NCBI GenBank assembly: GCA_021793595.1 | Contig: JAJYSL010000095.1 | Span: 1 to 14,889, forward strand | DNA from: Acidobacteriota bacterium | GTDB taxonomy: Bacteria; Acidobacteriota; Terriglobia; Terriglobales; Acidobacteriaceae | Direction: 5' to 3' | Length of the DNA stretch: 14,889 bases | Shown here: positions 1 to 7,700 of the stretch, one piece after another | Layout: the number at the start of each line of letters is the position of its first letter | Position numbering within the stretch: position 1 is the stretch's first letter | Notes under the pieces: generated by a model | The model's input: only the letters and a program-made list of their open reading frames with translations | The model's database searches: none | What the model was told of the DNA's origin: nothing | Program-made: the position numbers and the translations under genes

Positions 1-1
1 C

Positions 2-364
2 CTTCACTTTCTGCATACCTGGGCCGCAGTCGTTATTCTCACGATGCTGGCGTTTGGAGAAATCGTCATGGACAAAATGCCGTCGACTCCCAGCCGCCTG
101 AAACCGCCCGGCATGATCGGCCGCGTGATCTTCGGATTTATTTGTGGCATGGTCAGTGGTCAGGCCTGGGGCGCCAACTGGGAGATCTGCGCCGTCGTCG
201 GAGTCGTGGGCGCAATTCTCGGCGCGCTCATCGGATATGAAATTCGCAAAGGATGGGTGCACACCTTCCGCTGGCATGACCTTCCCGTCGCTCTGATTGA
301 AGATCTCGTCTGTATCGGTGGCAGCATCCTTGTCGTCTCACGCGCCGTCTTCCTCGCATACTAG
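2..364 (+). CDS. DUF4126-like small membrane protein (5' end outside window)
   Basis: The reading frame is open from base 2, so the true start lies left of the window and only the C-terminal ~120 residues are seen. The first ATG inside the window (44) falls within a hydrophobic stretch and is probably internal. Visible features are a DK-PSTPSR-PPG segment followed by two or three hydrophobic segments rich in Gly/Ala, then a conserved-looking ALIEDLVCIGGS motif near the C-terminus. This order matches my memory of the DUF4126 family (small integral membrane proteins of unknown function), where the DKxPxTPSRTxPPG and LxEDxxAxGGS motifs recur. No reaction is known. The stop TAG is at 362-364 and a hairpin repeat follows after about 28 bases. 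I am fairly sure that it is a real gene and moderately sure of the family. Confidence 0.75.
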   Translation, partial: LHFLHTWAAVVILTMLAFGEIVMDKMPSTPSRLKPPGMIGRVIFGFICGMVSGQAWGANWEICAVVGVVGAILGALIGYEIRKGWVHTFRWHDLPVALIEDLVCIGGSILVVSRAVFLAY

Positions 365-392
365 GCCCGTTTCTTGGTCGGAGATAAATCGC

Positions 393-424
393 GGCGCCCC
401 ATCCTAGCAAAGCCAGGGTGGGAT
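393..424 (+). repeat. REP-like hairpin element, copy 1
   Basis: The outer arms CCCAT (398-402) and GTGGG (418-422) pair with one T-G wobble, and an inner CCT/AGG pair (403-405/415-417) closes a 9-base loop. The flanks are GGCGCC... and ...AT. The minus-strand element at 4519-4556 has the same outer layout (GGYGCCCCAT ... GTGGGAT), with the wobble in the same position but a different inner stem. No T-run follows, so an intrinsic terminator is unlikely. It is best read as a dispersed intergenic repeat. The family assignment is inferred from only two copies. Confidence 0.5.
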
Positions 425-497
425 AGAACGATGCCGCGACGCCGCAGGAAACGCCTTGATTTCACCCGGAAGGTCTCGACGAATTGGAGTAGGCGAA

Positions 498-1910
498 ATG
501 TCTGAAACAACCGCAGCGATGCACTACGACGCCATCATCCTCGGCTCGGGACAAGGCGGCAATCCTCTCTCAAAAGCACTCGCCGAAGCAGGATGGCGCA
601 CCGCGATCATCGAGCGCAGCTATGTCGGCGGCACCTGCGTCAACACTGGCTGCACTCCCACAAAAACCATGGTCGGCAGCGCTCGCGTCGCCTATATGAG
701 TAGCCGCGCCGAAACCTTCGGCATCCACGCACAGGTCGCTGGCGTCAACATGGCGCGCATTATCGAGCGCAAAAATGAAATCGTACTCCAAGGCCGCAGT
801 AATAATGAGAAGGCGATTCTCAGCACAAAAAATCTCGACCTGATCCGCGGCACTGCACGCTTCACTGGACCCAAGTCCGTCGCCGTAAAGAAAAACGACG
901 GTGAAGAAATCAGCCTGACCGCCGACAAAATTTTCATCGACACCGGCGCCCGCACCACCCTACCTTCCATTGCCGGATTCGACGCGATCCGCTCGCTGCC
1001 AAATATTCTCGACAACGCTTCCATCATGGAACTGGACCATCTGCCGGAACACCTCCTTGTCCTTGGCGGCGGGTATATCGGTCTGGAGTTTGGGCAGATG
1101 TTTCGCCGCTTCGGCAGCCGCGTGACCATTATCCAGTCCGGGGGACAGTTGTTGGCGCGCGAAGACACTGACATCGCCAGCGAGGTTACAAAGATCCTGC
1201 AGGAAGATGGCATCGACGTCCTGCTCAACGCAAAAACGCAGCACGTCAGCGGAGACCAAAACAAAATCACCCTGGAAATCCAGGTCGAACGCGATCGACG
1301 AACCGTCGAAGGGACACATCTTCTCGTCGCCGTCGGGCGCACGCCGAATACAGACGATCTCAACCTTCCCGCGGCCGAAATCGAGACGGATGACAAAGGT
1401 TTTCTGCGCGTCAACTCGAAGCTGGAAACAAGCATCCCCGGCGTCTACGGCGTTGGCGATGTCAAGGGTGGCCCCGCGTTCACCCATATTTCCTACGACG
1501 ATTTTCGCATCCTGCGCACCAACCTCCTCGAAGGCAAGCATGTCACCATTGAGGGACGCATCCTTCCCTACACCGTGTTCATCGACCCGCAATTAGGCCG
1601 CATTGGGATCACGGAAAAAGAGGCACGCGAACAGGGCAAACAGATTCGCGTCGCAAAAATGCCAATGACATCCGTGGCGCGCGCACGCGAGTTCGGCGAA
1701 ACGCGCGGCCTGATGAAAGTGATTGTCGACCCGGATTCAAAGCAGATCCTCGGCGCAGCCATCCTCGGCATGGAAGGCGGGGAAATGGCCGCCATGGTGC
1801 AACTCGCCATGATGGGCAAAATCCCCTACCCCGTATTACAGGAAGGTATCTTCTCCCACCCAACCCTGTCCGAATCCCTGAACGTCATCTTCGGTCATTT
1901 TGAAAATTAA
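498..1910 (+). CDS. RclA/MerA-like class I pyridine nucleotide-disulfide oxidoreductase
   Basis: This is an FAD- and NAD(P)H-dependent flavoprotein, probably cytoplasmic. ATG 498 is preferred to the upstream in-frame ATG at 456 because GGAG (486-489) lies 8 bases before it and the FAD-binding strand starts right after (YDAIILGSGQGG). That gives 470 residues, normal for the family. The redox pair is C47-VNTG-C52, followed by TPTK. The NAD-binding GGGYIGLEFG is near residue 189, the second FAD motif GVYGVGDV near 315, and the C-terminal dimerisation domain carries the H454/E459 pair in HPTLSESLN. There is no N-terminal HMA metal-binding domain and no C-terminal cysteine pair, so true mercuric reductase activity is doubtful. 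The THISYDDFRI and late RGLMKVIVDP segments resemble E. coli RclA (reactive-chlorine resistance, Cu(II) reduction). The physiological substrate is unknown. Transcription converges with rnpB, about 30 bases away. Confidence 0.9.
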   Translation: MSETTAAMHYDAIILGSGQGGNPLSKALAEAGWRTAIIERSYVGGTCVNTGCTPTKTMVGSARVAYMSSRAETFGIHAQVAGVNMARIIERKNEIVLQGRSNNEKAILSTKNLDLIRGTARFTGPKSVAVKKNDGEEISLTADKIFIDTGARTTLPSIAGFDAIRSLPNILDNASIMELDHLPEHLLVLGGGYIGLEFGQMFRRFGSRVTIIQSGGQLLAREDTDIASEVTKILQEDGIDVLLNAKTQHVSGDQNKITLEIQVERDRRTVEGTHLLVAVGRTPNTDDLNLPAAEIETDDKGFLRVNSKLETSIPGVYGVGDVKGGPAFTHISYDDFRILRTNLLEGKHVTIEGRILPYTVFIDPQLGRIGITEKEAREQGKQIRVAKMPMTSVARAREFGETRGLMKVIVDPDSKQILGAAILGMEGGEMAAMVQLAMMGKIPYPVLQEGIFSHPTLSESLNVIFGHFEN

Positions 1911-1942
1911 CTCCAACCCAGGGTATGACTCCGGCAAAAATT

Positions 1943-2343
1943 CAGCAGGCGGCCTGTAAGCCGAATTTTGTCGAGGACGATCATTCCTCTAGGCGTCGCA
2001 TTACTGCGAACGCTCATAGCGACCTACCCGCGGGTTTGGCGCACCGGGTCAGCACGCGCGTTGCCGCTTGCGCGGCAGCGCTTCCCGCCTATTTGGTCTT
2101 GCTCCGTGTGGGGTTTACCATGCCTCCGACCTTACAGCCGAAGCGGTGCGCTCTTACCGCACCTTTTCACCCTTACCTCACCCTTGCGGATGCGGCGGTA
2201 TCTTCTCTGTGGCACTTGCCGTCCCGAAGCCTTGACGCTCCGGTCCCGGACGTTATCCGGCACACTGCCCTGCGGAGTTCGGACTTTCCTCTCCCGGAGA
2301 AGCCTTGCAGCTACACCGGCAGCGATCGCCCAGCCGCCTGCCA
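1943..2343 (-). ncRNA. rnpB: RNase P RNA, bacterial class A
   Basis: This is the catalytic RNA of RNase P, which removes 5' leaders from pre-tRNAs. Read on the minus strand, the universally conserved blocks appear in order: GAGGAAAGTCCG (2291-2280), ACAGAGAAGATACCGCC (2210-2194), a GGTAAGGGTGAAAAGGTGCG stretch followed by GGTAAGAGCGCACCG (about 2178-2144), GCAAGACCAAATAGG (2102-2088), and the 3' block with CGACAAAATTCGGCTTACA. The ends are set by helix P1: GCAGGCGGC (2341-2333) is perfectly complementary to GCCGCCTGC (1953-1945). Length is about 400 nt, as usual for type A. The exact ends are estimated within a few bases. A -10 box is correctly placed upstream. A run of five T follows the 3' P1 strand on the minus strand (1940-1936) and might help termination. 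Confidence 0.97.
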
Positions 2344-2349
2344 TTCCCT

Positions 2350-2378
2350 ATAATACGCGCGACGCTATGGCTGTTTTA
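2350..2378 (-). promoter_or_regulatory. Probable rnpB promoter
   Basis: On the minus strand TATTAT (2355-2350) matches a sigma70 -10 box. It lies 7 bases before the predicted RNA 5' end (about 2343), which was derived independently from helix P1. The -35 region at 17-base spacing (TAAAAC, 2378-2373) is weak, and a better-looking TTGCGT lies 22 bases upstream of the -10, too far for a standard spacer. The -10 placement is convincing and the -35 is not. Confidence 0.6.
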
Positions 2379-2400
2379 CGCAACTCACGAGATTGCCGCC

Positions 2401-3162
2401 TCAGCCAATGATCGCATTCGTGAGTTTGACCCACCATGCAGGGGGATGAAAGGCAAGCTGCACCACGAAGATCTGGCACGCGATCAGTGCCGGCAGCGCA
2501 TAACGGTAAATGAGGTGGATTCGCCGATTCACAATCAAGTCGCGTGCGACTCCCAGCAAAATCAGCGCATCGACGCCTGCATAGGCCGAGCCGTGCGGCT
2601 GCGGCATCATCGGGAAGCGCGCGAAGGCTGCACCCGTAAGCGCACAGGTCGCGATCAGCACCAGGCGACGATGGAACTCCGGCTTTTTGCGCCAATAGAT
2701 CGCCAGCCAGAAAGGAAACGCGAACGAAATCATGTCCAGTACCGCGGAGCTGAAGAACGGTTTAATCCCATACTGATGGAAGTGGGCGATCCTAAAACGG
2801 GCCATGACGATAAAGGTCGCAATCCCCAGGACTGGGATCAATACGCCGAGCGCCGCGCCGAACCAACCTGTCAACCGATGCAGCTTTACATGGTGGGTTC
2901 GCACCAGCGCTGACTGGAAGATAAAGAAGACCACCCACCCGGAAAAAACCGCGGCGTGAAGCCAGAGTATCCACGGCCGCGGCGGCGTTGCGTGGACAAG
3001 GCGGTTGTCTACTGTATGGCCGAAGCCATAGATGACTACTACTGCAACGAGCAGCGACATGCAGAAGTAGAAATACTTACTGAGAAACCCAGACAATGCG
3101 GACGCATTTCTCGCGCGGGATTGCTTCGCCTTTGCCGCGAAAACAAGTTGCTCAGTCGCCAT
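2401..3162 (-). CDS. Seven-helix His-rich membrane protein, function unknown
   Basis: This protein of 253 residues has a short basic N-terminus followed by about seven hydrophobic segments (roughly 28-48, 64-86, 98-120, 136-157, 165-182, 195-211, 218-238), so it should sit in the inner membrane. Histidines lie at or near membrane edges: H69 in LWLHAAVFSGW, H90/H91/H95 in RTHHVKLHRLTGW and H164 in EFHRRLVLIAT. The HxxLHRxxGW and FHRRLxxLAT patterns recall the DUF2306-like group of small membrane proteins, and such His pairs could bind haem or metal, but no function is established. The start is ATG 3162 with AAAGG a few bases upstream. The gene ends 58 bases before the rnpB start on the same strand and is divergent from the epimerase gene. 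Being a gene is near certain; the family is tentative. Confidence 0.8.
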   Translation of the reverse strand: MATEQLVFAAKAKQSRARNASALSGFLSKYFYFCMSLLVAVVVIYGFGHTVDNRLVHATPPRPWILWLHAAVFSGWVVFFIFQSALVRTHHVKLHRLTGWFGAALGVLIPVLGIATFIVMARFRIAHFHQYGIKPFFSSAVLDMISFAFPFWLAIYWRKKPEFHRRLVLIATCALTGAAFARFPMMPQPHGSAYAGVDALILLGVARDLIVNRRIHLIYRYALPALIACQIFVVQLAFHPPAWWVKLTNAIIG

Positions 3163-3366
3163 GGCACGCCTTTCGAACGAACCCGGTTAGAAAATTTGGG
3201 GGGAGCAGGCGAATGTTACCACGCGGACAGAAGGACCCGTCTTTCCCCCGCAATTCAGGCCGCCTCACAGCTATCGCCCAGGCAACAGGCACCCCCATGG
3301 TTTCTTAACCCTAACGGAAGTACTGCGCAAGAGGACGCAGCTTTCGCCGAATTGTGACGCTTCGGT

Positions 3367-3375
3367 TGCTATGAT
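3367..3375 (+). promoter_or_regulatory. Candidate extended -10 promoter for the epimerase gene
   Basis: TG-C-TATGAT (TG at 3367-3368, hexamer at 3370-3375) fits an extended -10 element. No good -35 at 17 bases is visible, which extended -10 promoters tolerate. The predicted start near 3382 coincides with the first base of a strong stem-loop. The rest of the divergent 3163-3436 spacer shows no clear promoter for the minus-strand gene. Confidence 0.35.
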
Positions 3376-3381
3376 GGTGCT

Positions 3382-3415
3382 TTGCGTAAGACGCTGGCTG
3401 CGAAGCCAGACGCAA
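3382..3415 (+). promoter_or_regulatory. Stem-loop with GNRA-type tetraloop in epimerase leader
   Basis: CTGGCT (3394-3399) and AGCCAG (3404-3409) pair perfectly around the loop GCGA. An outer stem TTGCGT (3382-3387) / ACGCAA (3410-3415) is also perfect, with a 6-base bulge on the 5' side only. It ends 11 bases before the AAGGAG ribosome binding site (3427-3432). No T-run follows. It would sit at the very 5' end of the mRNA if the promoter at 3367-3375 is used. The role (5' stabiliser or protein-binding site) is inference. Confidence 0.45.
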
Positions 3416-3436
3416 TCCCCTATTCGAAGGAGAAGT

Positions 3437-4414
3437 ATGGCCACCTATTTGGTGACCGGAGCCGCCGGATTCATCGGCTCCTGGTTGACGCAGGCGCTTG
3501 TTGAGCGAGGCGAGACGGTTCGCGCTCTGGATAATTTTTCCACCGGCAAGCGTGAAAACCTGGCGCCCTGGAAAAACGACATCGAGGTTCTTGAAGTTGA
3601 TTTGCGGGATGAGGATGGGGTCGCGAAAGCCTGCAAAGGCGTCGACATTATTTTTCACGAGGGCGCGATTCCTTCCGTGCCTCTCTCGGTGAAGGACCCT
3701 CGCACCAGCCATACCGCAAACATTGACGGCACGTTCAATCTGTTGGAAGGCGCGCGTCATGGCGGCGTCAAGCGGGTGGTGTATGCGGCGTCTTCTTCCG
3801 CGTATGGCAACCGCAATCCTCTGCCGCAGATAGAAAACATGCTGCCTGGTCCGCTCTCGCCGTATGCAGTACAAAAACTGGTGGGCGAGTTGTACCTGCG
3901 CAGCTATTGGGAAGTGTATGGACTGGAGACGGTGGCACTGCGTTACTTCAATATTTTTGGCCCGCGGCAAGCCCCGGATTCTCCTTACAGCGGTGTGATG
4001 GCGAAGTTTGCCACCATGATGCTGGAAGGCGAGCAGCCCACGATTCATGGGGATGGGGAGCAGAGCCGTGACTTTACGTATGTAGAGAATGTCGTGCAGG
4101 CGAATTTGAAAGCGGCGGCTGCGCCGGCAGAGAAAGTGGCGGGACGCATGTTCAATTGCGCTTGCGGACAGCCGTACACGTTGAACCAGACTTACAAGAT
4201 GATTGCGGAGCTGACGGGGTACAAAAACCCGCCAAACTATGGCCCTCCCCGGGAAGGCGATATCAAACACTCCTACGCTGATATCTCGGCCGCCCGCGAA
4301 GCGTTCGGATACGACCCAAAGATCAATTTTCTGGAAGGGTTGCAGCGTACGGTGGACTGGTATCGCGAGCAGCGCCAGGCACAATCTCGAAAGACCGTCG
4401 GCGCAAGAGGCTAA
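3437..4414 (+). CDS. UDP-sugar 4-epimerase (NAD-dependent epimerase/dehydratase)
   Basis: This extended short-chain dehydrogenase most likely interconverts UDP-glucose/galactose or their N-acetyl forms, supplying sugars for surface polysaccharide in the cytoplasm. ATG 3437 has AAGGAG 4 bases upstream, while the in-frame ATG at 3371 has none and falls inside the leader. It has 325 residues, normal length. The Rossmann motif GAAGFIG is at residues 8-14, the catalytic Ser lies in SSSAYG (119-124), and the YxxxK pair is Y143/K147. Substrate-side motifs RYFNIFGPRQ and DGEQSRDFTYVEN, plus the HEGAIPSVPLS loop, resemble WbpP/Gne-type UDP-GlcNAc 4-epimerases more than classical GalE, but substrate choice cannot be decided here. 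It precedes the giant surface protein by about 370 bases and is probably a separate transcription unit. The family is certain and the substrate is not. Confidence 0.92.
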   Translation: MATYLVTGAAGFIGSWLTQALVERGETVRALDNFSTGKRENLAPWKNDIEVLEVDLRDEDGVAKACKGVDIIFHEGAIPSVPLSVKDPRTSHTANIDGTFNLLEGARHGGVKRVVYAASSSAYGNRNPLPQIENMLPGPLSPYAVQKLVGELYLRSYWEVYGLETVALRYFNIFGPRQAPDSPYSGVMAKFATMMLEGEQPTIHGDGEQSRDFTYVENVVQANLKAAAAPAEKVAGRMFNCACGQPYTLNQTYKMIAELTGYKNPPNYGPPREGDIKHSYADISAAREAFGYDPKINFLEGLQRTVDWYREQRQAQSRKTVGARG

Positions 4415-4518
4415 AACATCCCAAAAAGCAGGGCTGGATTTGGTTCCCTGGCAAAGGCACAAAATTGCTGGTGCAGAAGTCGCGTTACCCAGGCGACCTA
4501 TGAGACACCCGGATTCCC

Positions 4519-4556
4519 ATCCCACTCAAGCCAAAGGACGGCTTGAATGGGGCACC
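4519..4556 (-). repeat. REP-like hairpin element, copy 2
   Basis: On the minus strand it reads GGTGCCCCAT (4556-4547) ... GTGGGAT (4525-4519), matching the arms of the copy at 393-424. The inner stem is TCAAGCC/GGCTTGA (7 perfect pairs, 4546-4540 with 4532-4526) around a 7-base loop, so the whole stem is about 12 bp with a single T-G wobble at the same place as in copy 1. It lies about 100 bases after the epimerase stop. Confidence 0.5.
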
Positions 4557-4719
4557 GAGCATACAACTAATGCCGAGGCGGTGAAAAGATGCCCTCAGAG
4601 GGCCGCTGGACTTGGATCCTCATTGAGGTTCGTCCGCGTTGTTCCTACAAGCGACAAAAGAATCCCGCGCTGGATGATTACGAAAGACCATTTTGGAACT
4701 GTCAAGTTACTTCGGTGTT

Positions 4720-4748
4720 TTGACTCTGGCGCACAACACACCAATCAT
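4720..4748 (+). promoter_or_regulatory. Candidate sigma70-type promoter for the giant secreted protein
   Basis: TTGACT (4720-4725, five of six bases to consensus) is separated by exactly 17 bases from AATCAT (4743-4748, four of six). A start near 4755 would leave a leader of about 26 bases before ATG 4781. The -10 is mediocre, so this is a plausible call only. Confidence 0.35.
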
Positions 4749-4780
4749 GGAGGGTACGTTGTACCACTTCCCGGTGTTGG

Positions 4781-7700
4781 ATGTACTCACTCCCAAGGCG
4801 CTTGGCGTGCTGCCTCGCGCTTTTTCTGCCGATGGTCATCGACGCGCAAACGCCTGTGCGACCGGCTGCGCCGAAAACGATGGCCTTGGCGCCGCATGGA
4901 AATTACGGTCAGCGGCGGGCGCAATCCTTCTTATTGCCGAGGATCGTGCGGGGGAACTCCGCAGCCGTGCTGCGCCTGCGCGGGATGCAGCAAGTGCAGA
5001 TGATGCCGCATTTGCAATCGAGTGACCAGCCATGGCAGCCGCTGGGGCCGAATCAAATAGTCACGCCGCAATTTGGAGATGTCACTGGCCGAGTGACGTC
5101 GATCGCCATTGCACCCTGGGATGCTTCGGGAAACACGGTGTATCTGGGGTCGACAGGCGGCGGAGTCTGGCGATCGAATAATGCGGCGGCCAGCGATTCG
5201 ACGACGGTGACATGGCAACCACTGACGGACGATCCGCCGGCGTTTTCCGGCATCGATATTACGTCGCTGAGCATTGGCGCGGTGAGTGTGCAGCCGGGGT
5301 CCACTCCTAATAGCGTGGTGCTGGCCGGTACGGGCGATCCCAACGATGTGCTGGATTCGTACTACGGAGCTGGGGTTTTGCGATCGGGCGACGGCGGCGC
5401 GACGTGGACTTTGATTCGGCAAAGCAGCGATGGATTTGCTGGTGGGCTGACGAATTACAGCTTTGCAGGCGATGCGTTTGCAGGGTTTGCGTGGAGCACG
5501 ATCAATACAGGTGTGGTGGTCGCTGCTGTCACGGATTCATACGACGGATTTATTAACAATGTGAACAATATGACCTCCCACGGAGGCGCGGCGAATGTGG
5601 CCGAGGCGGGACTCTACTACTCCACGGACGCGGGAAACACGTGGTACCTGTCGACGATTGAAGACGGACCGAACCAGGTGATCCAGTCTTCGCAGACGAC
5701 ATTGCCGGGCGAGTTTCCTGGAGTTCCAGCGACGGCGGTGGTGTGGAATCCGATCCGCAAGATGTTTTATGCGGCGTTGGAATTTCACGGATATTATCAG
5801 TCGCCGGATGGCGTGACGTGGACTCGAATGGCGAACCAGCCGGGGGCGGGGCTGACGACCTTAAACTGTCCAGCGAATCCGGGAACGAACGGGAGCAATT
5901 CCTGCGCGATTGCTCGCGGCGTTCTGGCGGTGCAGCCGGTAACGGGGGATATGTTCGCGCTGACGGTGGGAACCAATGCGCTGGGCTTGAACGATGTGGA
6001 TGAAGGACTGTGGCGGGATGTTTGTAATGCGGGAGTGAATGGCTGCGCGAATCCTGCAGTGCAATTTGGATCGCAAATTTCGACGGCCGCGTTGGATGCT
6101 GCGGATGGAACGATTGTTGACGGAACGTATAACTTGGCGCTGGCGGCGGTTCCAAACGGCACAGACACGCTGCTGTTCGCGGGAACGCAGGATATCTTTC
6201 GATGTAGCTTGACTGCGGGCTGTGCATGGAGGAATACGACAAATACAACGACTTGTGTTTCAGGTAAAGTTGCGCCGGCGCAGCACGCGATAGCGTCCTT
6301 GAATTCCACAACGCCGCTGCTTTATTTCGGGAATGACGGTGGACTCTGGCGCTCGACGGATGGGGTGAACCAGACGAACGCTGCCTGCTCGGCGAGTGAT
6401 GCCGGGCATTTTCAGAATCTGAATGGAGGATTGGGCTCGCTGGCGGAAATCACCGGGATGGCGAATAGCGAGACGGACATGAATGTGGTGCTTGCCGGTT
6501 TTGGAACCAATGGCAGCGCGGCGATGACGAACAGCAATCAAAGTGCATGGCCACAACTGCTGAGCGGTGAGGGTGGATTGACAGCGATTGACCCAAGCAA
6601 TCCTGACACCTGGTATGCGACGGTGGGTCCGTATGTGGCCATTGGGCAATGCGTGGATGGCGTCAACTGCACGGCCGCTACATTTCCGCCATCGATCGGT
6701 GCGAGCGAAACAAGTGACGATCAGTCCTTACTGTTCACACCCTACCTGTTGGATCCGGCGGACAGTTCCAACATGATTGTCGGTACTTGCCGCGTGTGGC
6801 GTGGCGCTGCCAGCGGAGGAAATGCGTGGAGTGCGAGCAATGTTCTGAGTCCAATGCTCGATGGAGGTTCGGAACCGAACTGCAACGGAAATGCATTGGT
6901 GCGTTCGCTCGCAGCGGGTGGAGCGAATATGCAACCGGGGACCGGGGCGGAACATAGCGGCTCGCAAGTAATTTACGCGGGAATGGCTGGACTGTTGGAT
7001 GGTGGCGGAGGCGTTGTCGGTGGACATGTTTTTTCCACGCAGGCGGCGAACCTGGCAAACGGAACGACCAAGTGGACGGATCTAGCGCTTTCGCCCGTCG
7101 CCAATGAATCGCTCTACAGCGGAGTGTTCAATCCCTACTTCTTCGACGTGTCGTCGCTGTACGCGGACCCACATGATGCTACTGGAAACACAATCTATGC
7201 GACGATTCAGGGCTTCGGCGTTCCCCACCTCTATATGTCCACAGACGGCGGCGCAGACTGGAACAATATCTCGAAGAATCTTCCAGACCTTCCGTTGAAC
7301 GACGTGCTGGTTGACCCAAACAATGCAAGCGTGGTCTATGTCGCCTCGGACGGGGGTGTATTTGTAACTCAGAATGTTGCAAATTGCGAGTTGAGCGGAG
7401 GACAGTGCTGGAATGTTTTGGGAACCGGTCTGCCCATGGCCCCTGCGGTGACTCTGGCCGCGACGGGTGCAGGAGGAGGCTTCCTGCGCGTGGGCACGTA
7501 TGGTCGAGGGATTTGGCAAGTTCCGCTGCTGAGCGGTGTACCGCAAACAACCATGACATTGACTCCGGCAACACTCACCTTTAGCGGGCAGTCATTGCAA
7601 ACCATCAGCAGTCCGCAAACCGTCACGGTCACCAACACGGGAAGCACAGGCCTAACGGTGAGCAATATTTCGATCGTTGGAGACTTTCTTGAGACTGACA

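Larger units (their letters stand above)
4415..4780. other. 366-base spacer without a convincing gene
   Basis: Frames crossing this spacer are extensions or shadows of the flanking genes, with no start supported by a ribosome binding site. It contains a REP-like hairpin (4519-4556), small hairpins such as CCCT-cag-AGGG around 4590-4602, and a candidate promoter near its right end (4720-4748). I compared it by eye with c-di-GMP (GEMM) riboswitches, which are common in this type of bacterium, and did not find the conserved blocks. Confidence 0.6.

Noticed and set aside
692..1592. 247- and 210-codon minus-strand frames
   Set aside because: These are shadows of the flavoprotein gene, which has clear motifs and a ribosome binding site.
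1925..2913. Overlapping plus-strand open frames of 142, 147 and 202 codons, and a 70-codon minus frame
   Set aside because: They lie wholly or largely across the RNase P RNA gene and antisense to the membrane protein; none has a ribosome binding site or recognisable protein features.
3311..4525. 404-codon open frame on the minus strand
   Set aside because: It is antisense to the well-supported epimerase. Its translation is Arg/His-rich and low in family-like motifs, as expected from the reverse strand of a GC-rich gene.
4440..4620. Possible c-di-GMP (GEMM) riboswitch upstream of the giant surface protein
   Set aside because: GGCAAAGG and a GTTACC-like string are present, but the conserved GEMM core blocks and helix order could not be found by eye.
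4239..5025. Frames of 254 and 110 codons across the epimerase end, spacer and start of the giant gene
   Set aside because: They cross gene boundaries, lack ribosome binding sites and have no recognisable domain; the spacer is better explained by repeats and a promoter.
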